Shown in pieces: positions 45,156 through 53,624 of a stretch of 64,000 nt of DNA. How positions within the stretch are numbered: the first letter of the stretch is position 1; each line of letters starts with the position of its first letter. The notes beneath the pieces were generated by a model that worked only from the letters and a program-made list of their open reading frames with translations, made no database searches and was not told the DNA's origin. The translations under genes were made by a program, and so were the position numbers. This DNA is from Acidovorax sp. Leaf160 (lineage in GTDB: Bacteria > Pseudomonadota > Gammaproteobacteria > Burkholderiales > Burkholderiaceae_C). Where the stretch lies: assembly GCF_001424265.1 (NCBI RefSeq), contig NZ_LMOV01000006.1, positions 1-64,000 of the forward strand, read 5' to 3'.

Positions 45156-47057
45156 TCAGTGAGGTTCTGCGCTGACGGACGGTGCAGGCGCCGCCGTCTG
45201 CTGCGGTGCTTGGCCTGCCGCCTGCGCGCGTGCGGCTTCCTCCTCCTGCCGCTCCTTGGCCATCTGCTCCACCAGCTGCTGGCGCCCCTGCCGCGCCACG
45301 GCGATGAATTTCTCCTGGTCCTTGTGGTGCGGATACATGCGGTTGGCCAGCGAGATATTGTGTTCGCGGAAGCGGTCGGCCACCCGCTGCGCGTCTTCCG
45401 GCGCGAAGCCCATCAGCTCCAGCACGGTGCGCGCCGTCTTCAGGCTGGACTCGAACACCTCGCGCTCGACATGCTCCACGCCCAGGTCGCGCAGCGCGTT
45501 CCAGTGCGTCACGTTGCGGGCGCGGGCGACGATCCGCAGGTCGGGGAAATGTTCGCGCGCCAGCCCGGCGATCTTGAGCGACTGGTCGGCGTCGTCCACC
45601 GCGATGACCAGGATGCGCGCCTGCGCCGCCCCGGCGATGCGCAGCAACTCCAGCCGCGTGGCGTCGCCGTAGAACACGCGGTAGCCGAAGGTGTGTGCCA
45701 CCTCCAGCATTTCGACGCTGTGGTCCAGCACCGTGGTCGGCACGCCCTGCAGCAGCATGGTCCGCGCGACGATCTGGCCGTAGCGGCCGAAGCCCGCGAT
45801 GATGACCGGCGCCTCCTGCGGCTCCGACAGCTTGTCGGCGTCCGGCACCTCGGTCTTGAGCTGGGCGTAGCGGCGCAGCAGCACCCGGTCTAGCAGCACC
45901 AGCAGCAACGGCGACAGCAGCATCGACAGCGCCACCGCGCCGATCAGCAGCGACGCCGTCTCGCCGGGCAGCGCCCCGGCCGTGGCTGCCGCCTGGAACA
46001 CCACGAAGGCGAACTCGCCGCCCTGCGCCAGCAGCAGCGTGAACACCGGCCGCTCCTGATAGGGCGTGCCCGTCACCCGCGCGAGCAGGTAGATCACCAC
46101 GCCCTTGATGACCAGCAGGCCCACCAGCACCAGCGCCATCAGGCCCGGCGAACGCATCAGCACGCCGAAGTCGATGGACATGCCCACGGCGATGAAAAAG
46201 AGGCCCAGCAGCAGGCCCTTGAACGGCTCGATGTCGGCTTCCAGCTCGCGGCGGTATTCGCTGTCGGCCAGCAGCACGCCGGCCAGGAAGGCGCCCAGCG
46301 CCATCGACAGGCCCACCAGCACCATCAGATAGGCGATGCCCACCACCAGCAGCAGCGAGGCGGCGGTGAAGATCTCGGGCGTTCTGCTGCGGGCGATCCA
46401 GCGCAGCAGCGGGCGCAGCGCCAGCCGGCCGCCCAGCACGATGGCCGCCACCACGCCGACGATCTTGCCCGCCTCCAGCGCCATCTCGGCAGGGGTGTGG
46501 TGGGGCGCCGCGCCGCTGCCGCCGTCGCCCATGGCCGCCGCGCCCAGCAGCGGCAGCAGCGCCAGGATGGGGATGGCCGCCACGTCCTGGAAGAGCAGGA
46601 TGGAAAAGGCTTTCCGACCGCTGTCGGTACGCATCAGATTGCGCTCGGCCAGCGTCTGCAGCGCGATCGCCGTGGAGGAGAGCGCCAGCCCCAGCGCGGC
46701 CACCAGCGCGGTCGACCATGCCACGCCGCAGGCCCAGGCGGCCAGCCACAGCAGCGCGGTGCAGCCCAGCACCTGGGCGGAGCCAAGCCCGAAGATGGGC
46801 CGGCGCAGCGCCCAGAGCCGGCTGGGCTGCAGTTCCAGCCCGACCAGGAACAGCATCAGCACCACGCCGAATTCGGCGAAATGCAGGATGTCCTGCACGT
46901 TGCTCACCAGCCCCAGCCCCCACGGCCCGATGGCGATGCCCGCTGCCAGGTAGCCGATGATGGCGCCCAGCCCCAGCGCGCGGGCGATGGGCACGGCCAC
47001 CACGGCGGCGGCGAGATACAGAAATCCGTAATTGAGCCAGGCGGGGACGTGTTCCAT
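45156..47057 (-). CDS. CPA2 cation:proton antiporter, KefC-like
   Basis: A 633-aa inner-membrane antiporter. About 12 helices occupy residues 5-390, with the CPA2 signatures GFLVGLELQPSRLW-like (here VLMLFLVGLELQ) and ALSSTAIALQTLAER. A RCK/TrkA-N domain follows from about 425 (PVIIAGFGRYGQIVARTML, a Rossmann nucleotide site). The C-terminal tail is Ala/Gln-rich. KefB/KefC proteins export K+ for H+ under electrophile stress; glutathione control here is not established. Confidence 0.9.
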   Translation of the reverse strand: MEHVPAWLNYGFLYLAAAVVAVPIARALGLGAIIGYLAAGIAIGPWGLGLVSNVQDILHFAEFGVVLMLFLVGLELQPSRLWALRRPIFGLGSAQVLGCTALLWLAAWACGVAWSTALVAALGLALSSTAIALQTLAERNLMRTDSGRKAFSILLFQDVAAIPILALLPLLGAAAMGDGGSGAAPHHTPAEMALEAGKIVGVVAAIVLGGRLALRPLLRWIARSRTPEIFTAASLLLVVGIAYLMVLVGLSMALGAFLAGVLLADSEYRRELEADIEPFKGLLLGLFFIAVGMSIDFGVLMRSPGLMALVLVGLLVIKGVVIYLLARVTGTPYQERPVFTLLLAQGGEFAFVVFQAAATAGALPGETASLLIGAVALSMLLSPLLLVLLDRVLLRRYAQLKTEVPDADKLSEPQEAPVIIAGFGRYGQIVARTMLLQGVPTTVLDHSVEMLEVAHTFGYRVFYGDATRLELLRIAGAAQARILVIAVDDADQSLKIAGLAREHFPDLRIVARARNVTHWNALRDLGVEHVEREVFESSLKTARTVLELMGFAPEDAQRVADRFREHNISLANRMYPHHKDQEKFIAVARQGRQQLVEQMAKERQEEEAARAQAAGQAPQQTAAPAPSVSAEPH

Positions 47058-47199
47058 GGAAGAGCAGGTGGTGGCGTGGGTGGCGATCCGCCGGGCAGGC
47101 GTCGGGACGGGTGTCGAATCAGGCGGTGGTACGCGGCCGGCGACCGACGACCGACGACCGGCAGAGCAGGGCGCAAAGCGCTTGAATCACGCCATTTTA

Positions 47200-47218
47200 T
47201 GCTATAAATATAATAGCA
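47200..47218. repeat. AT-rich palindrome, copy C
   Basis: The 19-bp core TGCTATAAATATAATAGCA is identical to those at 16706-16724 and 63137-63155. The flanks differ from those copies but also contain a GGCGC/CGCTGG element. It lies in the divergent space between the KefC-like and LysE-type genes and could hold promoter elements for either. Confidence 0.8.
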
Positions 47219-47399
47219 TTATGTGCTTGATTCACGGGCGCTGGAGCCCTATTTTGCATGGAATCGCGGCGGGCTGCGCCCACGGGCTGCAATCCTGGCC
47301 GTATCGGGCTGCCGGGGCGCCGCCAGGCCAGCGCGCCGGCCGCCCCTAGAATTCCCCTCGCCCGATCTCCGTCGCCCATTCCTTTCGCTCGACCCCCCC

Positions 47400-48050
47400 A
47401 TGGACCTGCATACCTGGATCGCCTTTCTCGCCGCATCGTGCCTCATCGCCGTGTCTCCCGGTTCGGGCGCCGTGCTGTCCATGAGCCACGGCCTGTCCTA
47501 CGGCGTGCGCAAGACCAGCGCCACCATCGCCGGCCTGCAGCTGGGGCTGCTGCTCATTCTGGTGATCGCCGGCGCCGGTGTGGGCTCGCTGCTGATCGCG
47601 TCCGAAATGGCCTTCAGCGCGGTCAAGGTGCTGGGCGCCTGCTATCTCATCTATCTGGGCTTCAGCCAGTGGCGCGCAGGAGGCAAGGCGGCCCTGGCCG
47701 GCCCGGAAGAAGCCGCGCCGGTGGCTGCCGGCTCCTGGCAGCGCCGGGCGCTGACCGGTTTCCTCACCAACGCCACCAACCCGAAGGGCATCATCTTCAT
47801 GGTGGCCGTGCTGCCGCAGTTCATGACCGACGCCCGCCCGCTCTGGACGCAGTTGCTCGTCATGGCGGCGACCACCGTCGCGGTGGACCTGGCGGTGATG
47901 CATGGCTATGCCGCCAGTGCCAGCGCGCTGCGCCGCTGGATGCGCAGCCCGCGCGCCGCCCGCAACCAGAACCGCGTCTTCGGCGGCCTGCTGATGGCGG
48001 TGGGCGCGGGGCTCTTCTTCGTCAAGCGCGGCGGGCAGCACGCCAGCTGA
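47400..48050 (+). CDS. LysE/RhtB-family amino-acid exporter
   Basis: 216 aa with about six membrane helices. The family start is ...AFLAASCLIAVSPGSGAVLSMSHGLSYGVR, and TGFLTNATNPKGIIFMVAVLPQF marks the second conserved loop (landmarks). Such proteins export homoserine, threonine or similar amino acids. The ATG at 47400 is used; the upstream frame is non-family. A palindromic repeat starts three bases after the stop. Confidence 0.88.
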   Translation: MDLHTWIAFLAASCLIAVSPGSGAVLSMSHGLSYGVRKTSATIAGLQLGLLLILVIAGAGVGSLLIASEMAFSAVKVLGACYLIYLGFSQWRAGGKAALAGPEEAAPVAAGSWQRRALTGFLTNATNPKGIIFMVAVLPQFMTDARPLWTQLLVMAATTVAVDLAVMHGYAASASALRRWMRSPRAARNQNRVFGGLLMAVGAGLFFVKRGGQHAS

Positions 48051-48052
48051 TT

Positions 48053-48110
48053 TGCTATGAAAAAGATAGCGTCTTGCGCTGGATGGGTGGGCGCAAGGGC
48101 TTGATGTGAC
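48053..48110 (+). repeat. Palindromic intergenic repeat, copy D (variant core)
   Basis: GCTAT (48054-48058), a 7-bp AT-rich spacer and ATAGC (48066-48070) are followed by CTTGCGC (48073-48079) and GCGCAAG (48091-48097). The layout is hairpin core plus CGC-arm hairpin plus a TTGATGTGAC end. It looks like the same family as copies A and B, in the opposite orientation and with a diverged core. Confidence 0.6.
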
Positions 48111-48226
48111 CCGGATTCCCATGCCGGCCTCCCGGACTGTCACCGCCCGGCGCTACCATCGCCTTGCAGCCGCCGAGGGCTGCGCTCCCCGTGGTGGCTG
48201 CCACGCTTAGTTCCCAGGAGGTCCGC

Positions 48227-48847
48227 ATGCCGGTGGTCGTTGTCGCCAATCCCAAGGGCGGCGTGGGCAAGTCCACGCTGTCGACGCAGATCGCCGGCCA
48301 TTACGCCAGCCAGGGGCACGTCGTGATCCTGGGCGACGCCGACCGGCAGCGGTCGTCCCACCTTTGGCTCGGGCAGCGCCCGCCGCAGGCCCGGCCGATC
48401 GGGAAATGGGACGTGTCGCACGACCTCATCACCCGCCCGCCGCACGGCACCACCCACGCGGTGCTGGATACGCCCGCCGGCCTGCACGGCTGGCGGCTGA
48501 AGGACGTGCTCAAGCTGGCCGACAAGATCGTCGTGCCGCTGCAGCCCAGCGTGTTCGACATCTTCGCCACGCGCGACTTTCTGGACGAACTGGCCGGCCA
48601 TCGCTACGGCGGACAGGCGCAGGTGGGCATCGTCGGCATGCGGGTGGACGCGCGCACGCTGGCGGCCGACCGGCTGCAGGAATTCGTGAGCGGGCTGGGC
48701 CTGCCGGTGCTGGGCTATTTGCGCGACACGCAGAACTACGTGCATCTGGCCGCGCACGGGCTCAGCTTGTTCGACGTGGCGCCCGGCCGCGTGGTGCGCG
48801 ACCTGGAGCAGTGGCGGCCGATCTGCGACTGGCTGGACGCCGCGTAG
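48227..48847 (+). CDS. ParA/MinD-like ATPase
   Basis: 206 aa, deviant Walker A protein (NPKGGVGKSTLS near residues 8-19) with a ILGDADRQRSSHLWL switch region and AVLDTPAGL as Walker B-like strand. No ParB is encoded nearby, so it is an orphan ParA of unknown cargo. The ATG at 48227 is chosen because AGGAGG lies five bases upstream; the longer frame begins at 48164. Confidence 0.88.
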   Translation: MPVVVVANPKGGVGKSTLSTQIAGHYASQGHVVILGDADRQRSSHLWLGQRPPQARPIGKWDVSHDLITRPPHGTTHAVLDTPAGLHGWRLKDVLKLADKIVVPLQPSVFDIFATRDFLDELAGHRYGGQAQVGIVGMRVDARTLAADRLQEFVSGLGLPVLGYLRDTQNYVHLAAHGLSLFDVAPGRVVRDLEQWRPICDWLDAA

Positions 48848-48932
48848 CTGCGGCGCGGCGGGCGAGGCCAGGCCACCTGCCTTGTCGCCGGCTGGACACC
48901 GCCCGGCGCCGCCACGGCGCTAGAGTGGCCGC

Positions 48933-49397
48933 ATGAAAACCTTCCAGAGCTATTCCGAGCTGGCCGCCTGCGTGGGCCAGGAAGTGGCCGTGACCGACTG
49001 GATCACGGTGACGCAACAGCAGATCGACCTGTTCGCCGAAGCGACCGGCGACCACCAGTGGATCCACGTGGACCCGCAGCGCGCTGCGCAGGGCCCGTTC
49101 GGCACCACCATCGCCCACGGGTTCCTCACGCTCTCGCTCATCCCGCGCTTCTTCGAGGCGGCCTTCACCATCGCCGGGGCCCGCATGGGCGTGAACTACG
49201 GCCTCAACCGAGTGCGCTTCATGGCGCCGGTGCCGGCCGGCAGCCGGGTGCGGGCCCGGCTGATGCTGATGGCGCTGGAACCCGCCGCGCCCGACGGTGT
49301 GCAGATGACCTGGCAGGTCACCATGGAGCGGGAAGGCGGCGACAAGCCGGTGTGCGTGGCCGAGTCGCTGGCGCGCAACTACGGCGCGGCGCCCTGA
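48933..49397 (+). CDS. MaoC-family dehydratase
   Basis: 154 aa with the hot-dog fold signature: FAEATGDHQWIHVDPQRAAQGPFGTTIAHGFLTLSLIP, holding the catalytic Asp (GDHQ) and His (WIHVD) of R-specific enoyl-CoA hydratases (landmark). It probably hydrates trans-2-enoyl-CoA in fatty-acid or polyester metabolism. Confidence 0.9.
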   Translation: MKTFQSYSELAACVGQEVAVTDWITVTQQQIDLFAEATGDHQWIHVDPQRAAQGPFGTTIAHGFLTLSLIPRFFEAAFTIAGARMGVNYGLNRVRFMAPVPAGSRVRARLMLMALEPAAPDGVQMTWQVTMEREGGDKPVCVAESLARNYGAAP

Positions 49398-49448
49398 AAA
49401 CCGCCGGGGCAGGGCCGCCCAAGGCGGAGGCTGCCTTCTGGATGGCGC

Positions 49449-49940
49449 TCAGGCGCCGTCGGCAGGCGCCACCGGGTTCTGCAGGAAACTGTTCTGCCGC
49501 CAGGCCTCGAACACCGTCACCGCCACGGCGTTGGACAGGTTCAGGCTGCGCTGGCCCGGCACCATGGGCAGCCGCAGGCGCTGCGCCGGCGGAAAGGTCT
49601 CGCGCAGCTCCGGCGGCAGCCCGCGCGTTTCGGCGCCGAACACCAGCCAGTCGCCCGCCCGGAAGCCCGTGTCGTAGACCGATTGCGAGGCGTGGGTCGT
49701 CATGGCGAACATGCGCGACAGATCGGGCTCTTCGTCGCGCAGCAGAGACGTCCAGCCGGCATGCCGGCGCACGGGCGTGTACTCGTGATAGTCGAGGCCT
49801 GCCCGTCGCATCAGCCGGTCTTCCATCGAAAAGCCCAGCGGCTCCACCAGATGCAGCGTGCAGCCCGTGTTGGCCGCCAGGCGGATCACATTGCCGGTGT
49901 TCGGCGGAATTTCGGGCTCGACGAGGACGATGTGGAACAT
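49449..49940 (-). CDS. trmL: tRNA (cytidine/uridine-34 2'-O)-methyltransferase
   Basis: 163 aa, minimal SPOUT methyltransferase. The start MFHIVLVEPEIPPNTGNVIRLAANTG and the knot residues LVFGAETRGLP and RSLNLSNAVAVTVFEAWRQ are diagnostic (landmarks). It methylates the wobble base of tRNA-Leu with S-adenosylmethionine. It lies 140 bp downstream of an eight-base tandem repeat and of comF. Confidence 0.94.
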   Translation of the reverse strand: MFHIVLVEPEIPPNTGNVIRLAANTGCTLHLVEPLGFSMEDRLMRRAGLDYHEYTPVRRHAGWTSLLRDEEPDLSRMFAMTTHASQSVYDTGFRAGDWLVFGAETRGLPPELRETFPPAQRLRLPMVPGQRSLNLSNAVAVTVFEAWRQNSFLQNPVAPADGA

Positions 49941-50080
49941 GGCGCCATTCTCGGGCGCCGGCAGGCAGCGTGGCGGCGAAGGGGCTCATGTTAGGCAACA
50001 AAACGTTTCGCGGCGGGGAGTGCCGGGTCTCGCAGCCAGCGCGGCGCCGCCGAACCGGCATGGACGCGGTGCGCCATAAC

Positions 50081-50184
50081 CCATCACCGCATCACCCCAT
50101 CACCCCATCACCCCATCACCGCATCACCGCATCACCGCATCACCGCATCACCGCATCACCGCATCACCGCATCACCGCATCACC
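50081..50184. repeat. 13-copy 8-bp tandem repeat
   Basis: The unit (G/C)CATCACC is repeated 13 times without interruption over 104 bp. Copies 1 and 3-5 start with C, copies 2 and 6-13 with G. It lies between the stop of comF (50203) and the start of trmL (49940), both leftward. The 8-bp period is not a multiple of three, and an array of this purity is expected to be length-variable. Confidence 0.97.
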
Positions 50185-50202
50185 CGGTTCCAGCATGCAC
50201 CA

Positions 50203-50958
50203 TCACGCCGTGCGCGCCAGGACCAATCCGGTGATGTGCGCCACGCCCGCCTGCCTGAGCACCAGCGCCGCCGTCTGCAGCGTGGCCCCGGTGGTCATCA
50301 CGTCGTCCAGCAGCACCACGCGCCGGCCGGCCAGTTGAGCGGCTGCCATCGGGTCCAGCGCGAAAGCGCCGCGCAGGTTGCGCAGGCGCTGGGCACGGGT
50401 CAGGCTGCTCTGGGCCTCGGTGGCGCGCAGCCGCAGCAGCCAGTCGCTGCGGGTGCGGGCCCGGTCCAGTTGCCGGGCCAGCAGCAGCGCTTGATTGAAG
50501 CCGCGTTCCCTCAGCCGCTCGGCCGACAGCGGGACGGGCAGCAGCCAGTCGGCCGCCTGCAGAGCCTGCTCCACACCCGGCGCGGACCGCAACCGGGCGG
50601 CCAGCGGCGCGGCCCAGCCCGGGTCGTGCTGGAACTTGAATTGCGCCAGCAGACCGGCCCACGGATAGCTGTAGTCCACCGCAGCCAGGCAGGCATCGAG
50701 CGGGGGCGAGTGGCGGATACAGCGGCCGCACTGCACGGCCTCCGGAGGCAGCGGCAGGGCGCAGTTGCGGCATCGGTGACGGGGCAGGGCGAAGCGGGCC
50801 ACGCAGTCGCCGCAGAGGCGCTCGGCCGGCCACGCGTGGCAGACGGCGCACTGGCTCGGCACCGCAGGAATGCGCCGCGCCTGCAACGCCAGCCACGCCA
50901 AGGCCTGGCGCCAGCCGGCGCGGGCCTGGCATATCCCTTGGGGCAGCGAAGGGGGCAT
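50203..50958 (-). CDS. comF: ComF family phosphoribosyltransferase-like protein
   Basis: 251 aa. The N-terminal zinc-ribbon has paired cysteines CAVC, CGDC, CRNC and CGRC (about residues 37-84). The C-terminal PRTase-like domain has VVLLDDVMTTGAT, the PRPP loop. ComF supports DNA uptake and late steps of transformation in competent bacteria. The ATG at 50958 follows a plausible site; the frame opens to 51150 but overlaps the divergent methyltransferase gene. Confidence 0.9.
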   Translation of the reverse strand: MPPSLPQGICQARAGWRQALAWLALQARRIPAVPSQCAVCHAWPAERLCGDCVARFALPRHRCRNCALPLPPEAVQCGRCIRHSPPLDACLAAVDYSYPWAGLLAQFKFQHDPGWAAPLAARLRSAPGVEQALQAADWLLPVPLSAERLRERGFNQALLLARQLDRARTRSDWLLRLRATEAQSSLTRAQRLRNLRGAFALDPMAAAQLAGRRVVLLDDVMTTGATLQTAALVLRQAGVAHITGLVLARTA

Positions 50959-51043
50959 CGGCTCAATATACTCGCGCCCACCGGCCGCAACGGCCTGGGT
51001 CCGCCCTCCGGCTTCACGCCCCGTCCTCTGCGCCAGCGCTTTC

Positions 51044-51952
51044 ATGTCCGACTCTCTGCCCCCCACCATCGACCCGGTTGCCGCGGCCCGCTGGCACGCT
51101 GACGCGCCGACCGAGTCTCCCTGGCTGCACGAGGAGATCGCCCGCCGCATGGACGACCGGCTGCAGTGGATTACCCGCCCGCCCGCATCCTGGTGCGACT
51201 GGGATCCGATGCGCGGCGGCCTGCAGGGCCATGCCCTGGTGCGCCAGCGCTATCCGCAGGCGCAGTGCCACATCGCCGAGACGTCCTCTCCGCGCGGCCG
51301 GGCGCTGGCCGAAGCGCATTTCGCCACACCCTGGTGGAACCCGTCGCGCTGGACGGGCCAAGCCCCCCGCCTGGGCGTGCCTGCCGATGGCAGCGTGCAG
51401 ATGCTGTGGGCCAACATGGCGCTGCACATGGCGGCCGACCCGCAGGCGCTGATCGCCCGCTGGCACCGCGCCCTGGCGGTCGATGGCTACCTGATGTTCT
51501 CCTGCCTCGGGCCCGACACGGTCCAGGAACTGCACCGCGTCTACGCTGCCCTGGGCTGGCCGCCCGCCGGCCACGCCATGACCGATATGCACGACTGGGG
51601 CGACATGCTGGTGCAGGCCGGCTTCGCCGAGCCGGTGATGGACATGGAGCGCGTCACGCTCACCTTCGCCACGCCCGAGCGGCTGCTCGAAGAGCTGCGC
51701 GGCCTGGGCTGTAACCTGCACCCGCAGCGGTTTCCCGCCCTGCGCGGGCGCGGCTGGCGACGGCGGCTGGAACAGGCCCTGGCCGACCAGCTGGCCGATC
51801 CGGCCCAGGGGGGGCAGCTCGCATTGACCTTCGAGATCGTCTACGGCCATGCTTTCAAGCCGGCGCCGCGCGTGCGCATGAGCGACAGCAGCGCCGTGTC
51901 GCTGCAGGACATGCGCGCCATGCTGCACAGCGGCCGCGGCCCGGGCGGCTGA
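51044..51952 (+). CDS. BioC-like methyltransferase
   Basis: 302 aa, class I SAM-dependent methyltransferase. It is similar to malonyl-ACP O-methyltransferase in the middle and end: VQMLWANMALHMAADPQALIARWHRAL, then DGYLMFSCLGPDTVQELHRVY and GHAMTDMHDWGDMLVQAGFAEPVMDMERVTL (landmarks). The SAM loop at the front is weak compared with BioC, so biotin synthesis is likely but not certain. It is divergent from comF. Confidence 0.8.
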   Translation: MSDSLPPTIDPVAAARWHADAPTESPWLHEEIARRMDDRLQWITRPPASWCDWDPMRGGLQGHALVRQRYPQAQCHIAETSSPRGRALAEAHFATPWWNPSRWTGQAPRLGVPADGSVQMLWANMALHMAADPQALIARWHRALAVDGYLMFSCLGPDTVQELHRVYAALGWPPAGHAMTDMHDWGDMLVQAGFAEPVMDMERVTLTFATPERLLEELRGLGCNLHPQRFPALRGRGWRRRLEQALADQLADPAQGGQLALTFEIVYGHAFKPAPRVRMSDSSAVSLQDMRAMLHSGRGPGG

Positions 51953-52408
51953 GGCGCCGCCCCGGGCCCCCGGGGCGCTCGCCCGGCACCGCGGCGGCGC
52001 GCGAAAGCCGGGCGGGCTACAATTTTGGCTTTTCCGCGCGCGTGGCGAGGGCCGCCCTGTTCATCTCCTGCGGGTCTCGACGGGGTGGGGATGCGCTCTT
52101 TCGCTCTCCCTCTCTTTGTCTGCGCGCCAGCGCATCACCAGCCGCCCGGTGGCATCGCGCCCCCGGGCGTTCCTACGTCGCCGCCACGCCACTGTCCCCG
52201 GGCTATTGCGTATTGCATTAGTCAGCGCGGGTGGGCATGCTCGCCCTCGGATGGAGACAAGCCGGTTTCATGTGGAGCCGGGCTCCCGGTGGGCGCAGCC
52301 AGCGGCCGCGCACCGGGTGTCGGCACGAGACGTTCGCATGGCCTTGCACGCAGCCTGACCCCACGCAGGCGCGGCAGGCAAGGGTCCAAATTGAGGCAGG
52401 GAAGTTAA
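51953..52408 (+). other. Leader region of the cox operon
   Basis: About 455 bp without a recognisable gene. Just after the methyltransferase stop, GCCCCGGG (51959-51966) and CCCGGGGC (51969-51976) form a strong hairpin without a T run. TACAAT at 52018-52023 could be a -10 element, but no good -35 is present. The rest is probably a long untranslated leader for coxB. Confidence 0.45.
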
Positions 52409-53587
52409 GTGAGAACTATGAAGAGCATTTCCAAAACGCTGGCTTCTTTGCTGCTGGTGTCCACGGCGGGCCTGGGTGCCCTGGCCCATGCGGTGCAGGA
52501 CCTGCCTGGCGGGCCTGCCGTGCGTCAGCTCAACCTGGCGCCGCCGGTCACGCGCATTGCCGAGGAGCAGCACTACCTGCACTGGATGATGCTCATCATC
52601 TGCACGGTGATCTTCGTGGGCGTGTTCGCGGTGATGTTCTATTCCATCTGGAAGCACCGCAAGTCGCGTGGCGCCCGCCCCGCGAACTTCCATGAATCGG
52701 TGGCGGTCGAGGTGGCGTGGACCATCGTGCCCTTCATCATCGTGATCCTCATGGCGCTGCCCGCCACCAAGGTGCTGGTGGCCCAGAAGGACACCACCAA
52801 CGCCGACCTCACCATCAAGGCCACCGGCTACCAGTGGAAGTGGGGCTACGACTACATCACCGGCGAAGGCGAGGGCCTGGCCTTCATCTCCACCCTGGAC
52901 AGCAGCCATCGCCAGATGTCCGACAGCGGCAAGGTGGCCGATGCGCCTCCCGACTACCTCCTCAAGGTGGACAACCCGCTGGTGGTTCCGGTGGGCAAGA
53001 AGATCCGCGTCATCACCACCGCCAACGACGTGATCCATGCCTTCATGGTGCCGGCCTTCGGCATCAAGCAGGACGCCATCCCCGGCTTCGTGCGCGACAC
53101 CTGGTTCCGCGCCGAAAAGGTGGGCGACTACTACGGCCAGTGCGCCGAGCTGTGCGGCAAGGAGCACGCCTACATGCCGATCCATGTGAAGGTCGTCTCC
53201 GCTGCCGACTACACCCAATGGGTGGCGGACGAGAAGAAGAAGGCCGCCGCCAAGCTGGACGACCCCACCAAGGTCTGGACGCTGGAGGCCATGCTGCCGC
53301 GCGGCGAGAAGGTCTATGCCGCCAACTGCGCCGCCTGCCACCAGGCGAACGGCAAGGGCGCCGGCCCGATCAAGCCGCTGGACGGCTCGGCCATCGTCAA
53401 GGACGAAGACCACAGCAAGCAGATCCAGATCCTGCTCAAGGGCGCGGCTGGCGGTGCCATGCCGTCCTGGGCGCAGCTGAGCGACACCGATCTGGCGGCC
53501 GTGGCCACCTATACGAAGAACGCATGGTCCAACAAGACCGGCCAGCTGGTGCAGCCCGCCGAAGTCCTGGCCCAGCGCGGCAAGTGA
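52409..53587 (+). CDS. coxB: Cytochrome c oxidase subunit II with fused cytochrome c (caa3 type)
   Basis: 392 aa. A signal peptide (LASLLLVSTAGLGALAHA) is followed by two membrane helices (about 60-80 and 100-120). The CuA domain has His in VIHAFMVP and C245, C249, H253, M256 in CAELCGKEHAYM. A C-terminal cytochrome c domain holds CAACH (307-311). It receives electrons from soluble cytochrome c. The GTG at 52409 has AGGGA six bases upstream; the ATG at 52418 is an alternative. It is the first gene of the operon. Confidence 0.95.
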   Translation: MRTMKSISKTLASLLLVSTAGLGALAHAVQDLPGGPAVRQLNLAPPVTRIAEEQHYLHWMMLIICTVIFVGVFAVMFYSIWKHRKSRGARPANFHESVAVEVAWTIVPFIIVILMALPATKVLVAQKDTTNADLTIKATGYQWKWGYDYITGEGEGLAFISTLDSSHRQMSDSGKVADAPPDYLLKVDNPLVVPVGKKIRVITTANDVIHAFMVPAFGIKQDAIPGFVRDTWFRAEKVGDYYGQCAELCGKEHAYMPIHVKVVSAADYTQWVADEKKKAAAKLDDPTKVWTLEAMLPRGEKVYAANCAACHQANGKGAGPIKPLDGSAIVKDEDHSKQIQILLKGAAGGAMPSWAQLSDTDLAAVATYTKNAWSNKTGQLVQPAEVLAQRGK

Positions 53588-53624
53588 GCCGAGCGCCCAC
53601 GCCCCCAGCATTGAGGAAAACAAG

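Noticed and set aside
50081-50184. CRISPR-like array
   Set aside because: The unit is 8 bp and the copies are directly joined, with no spacers and no cas genes nearby. It is a simple tandem repeat.
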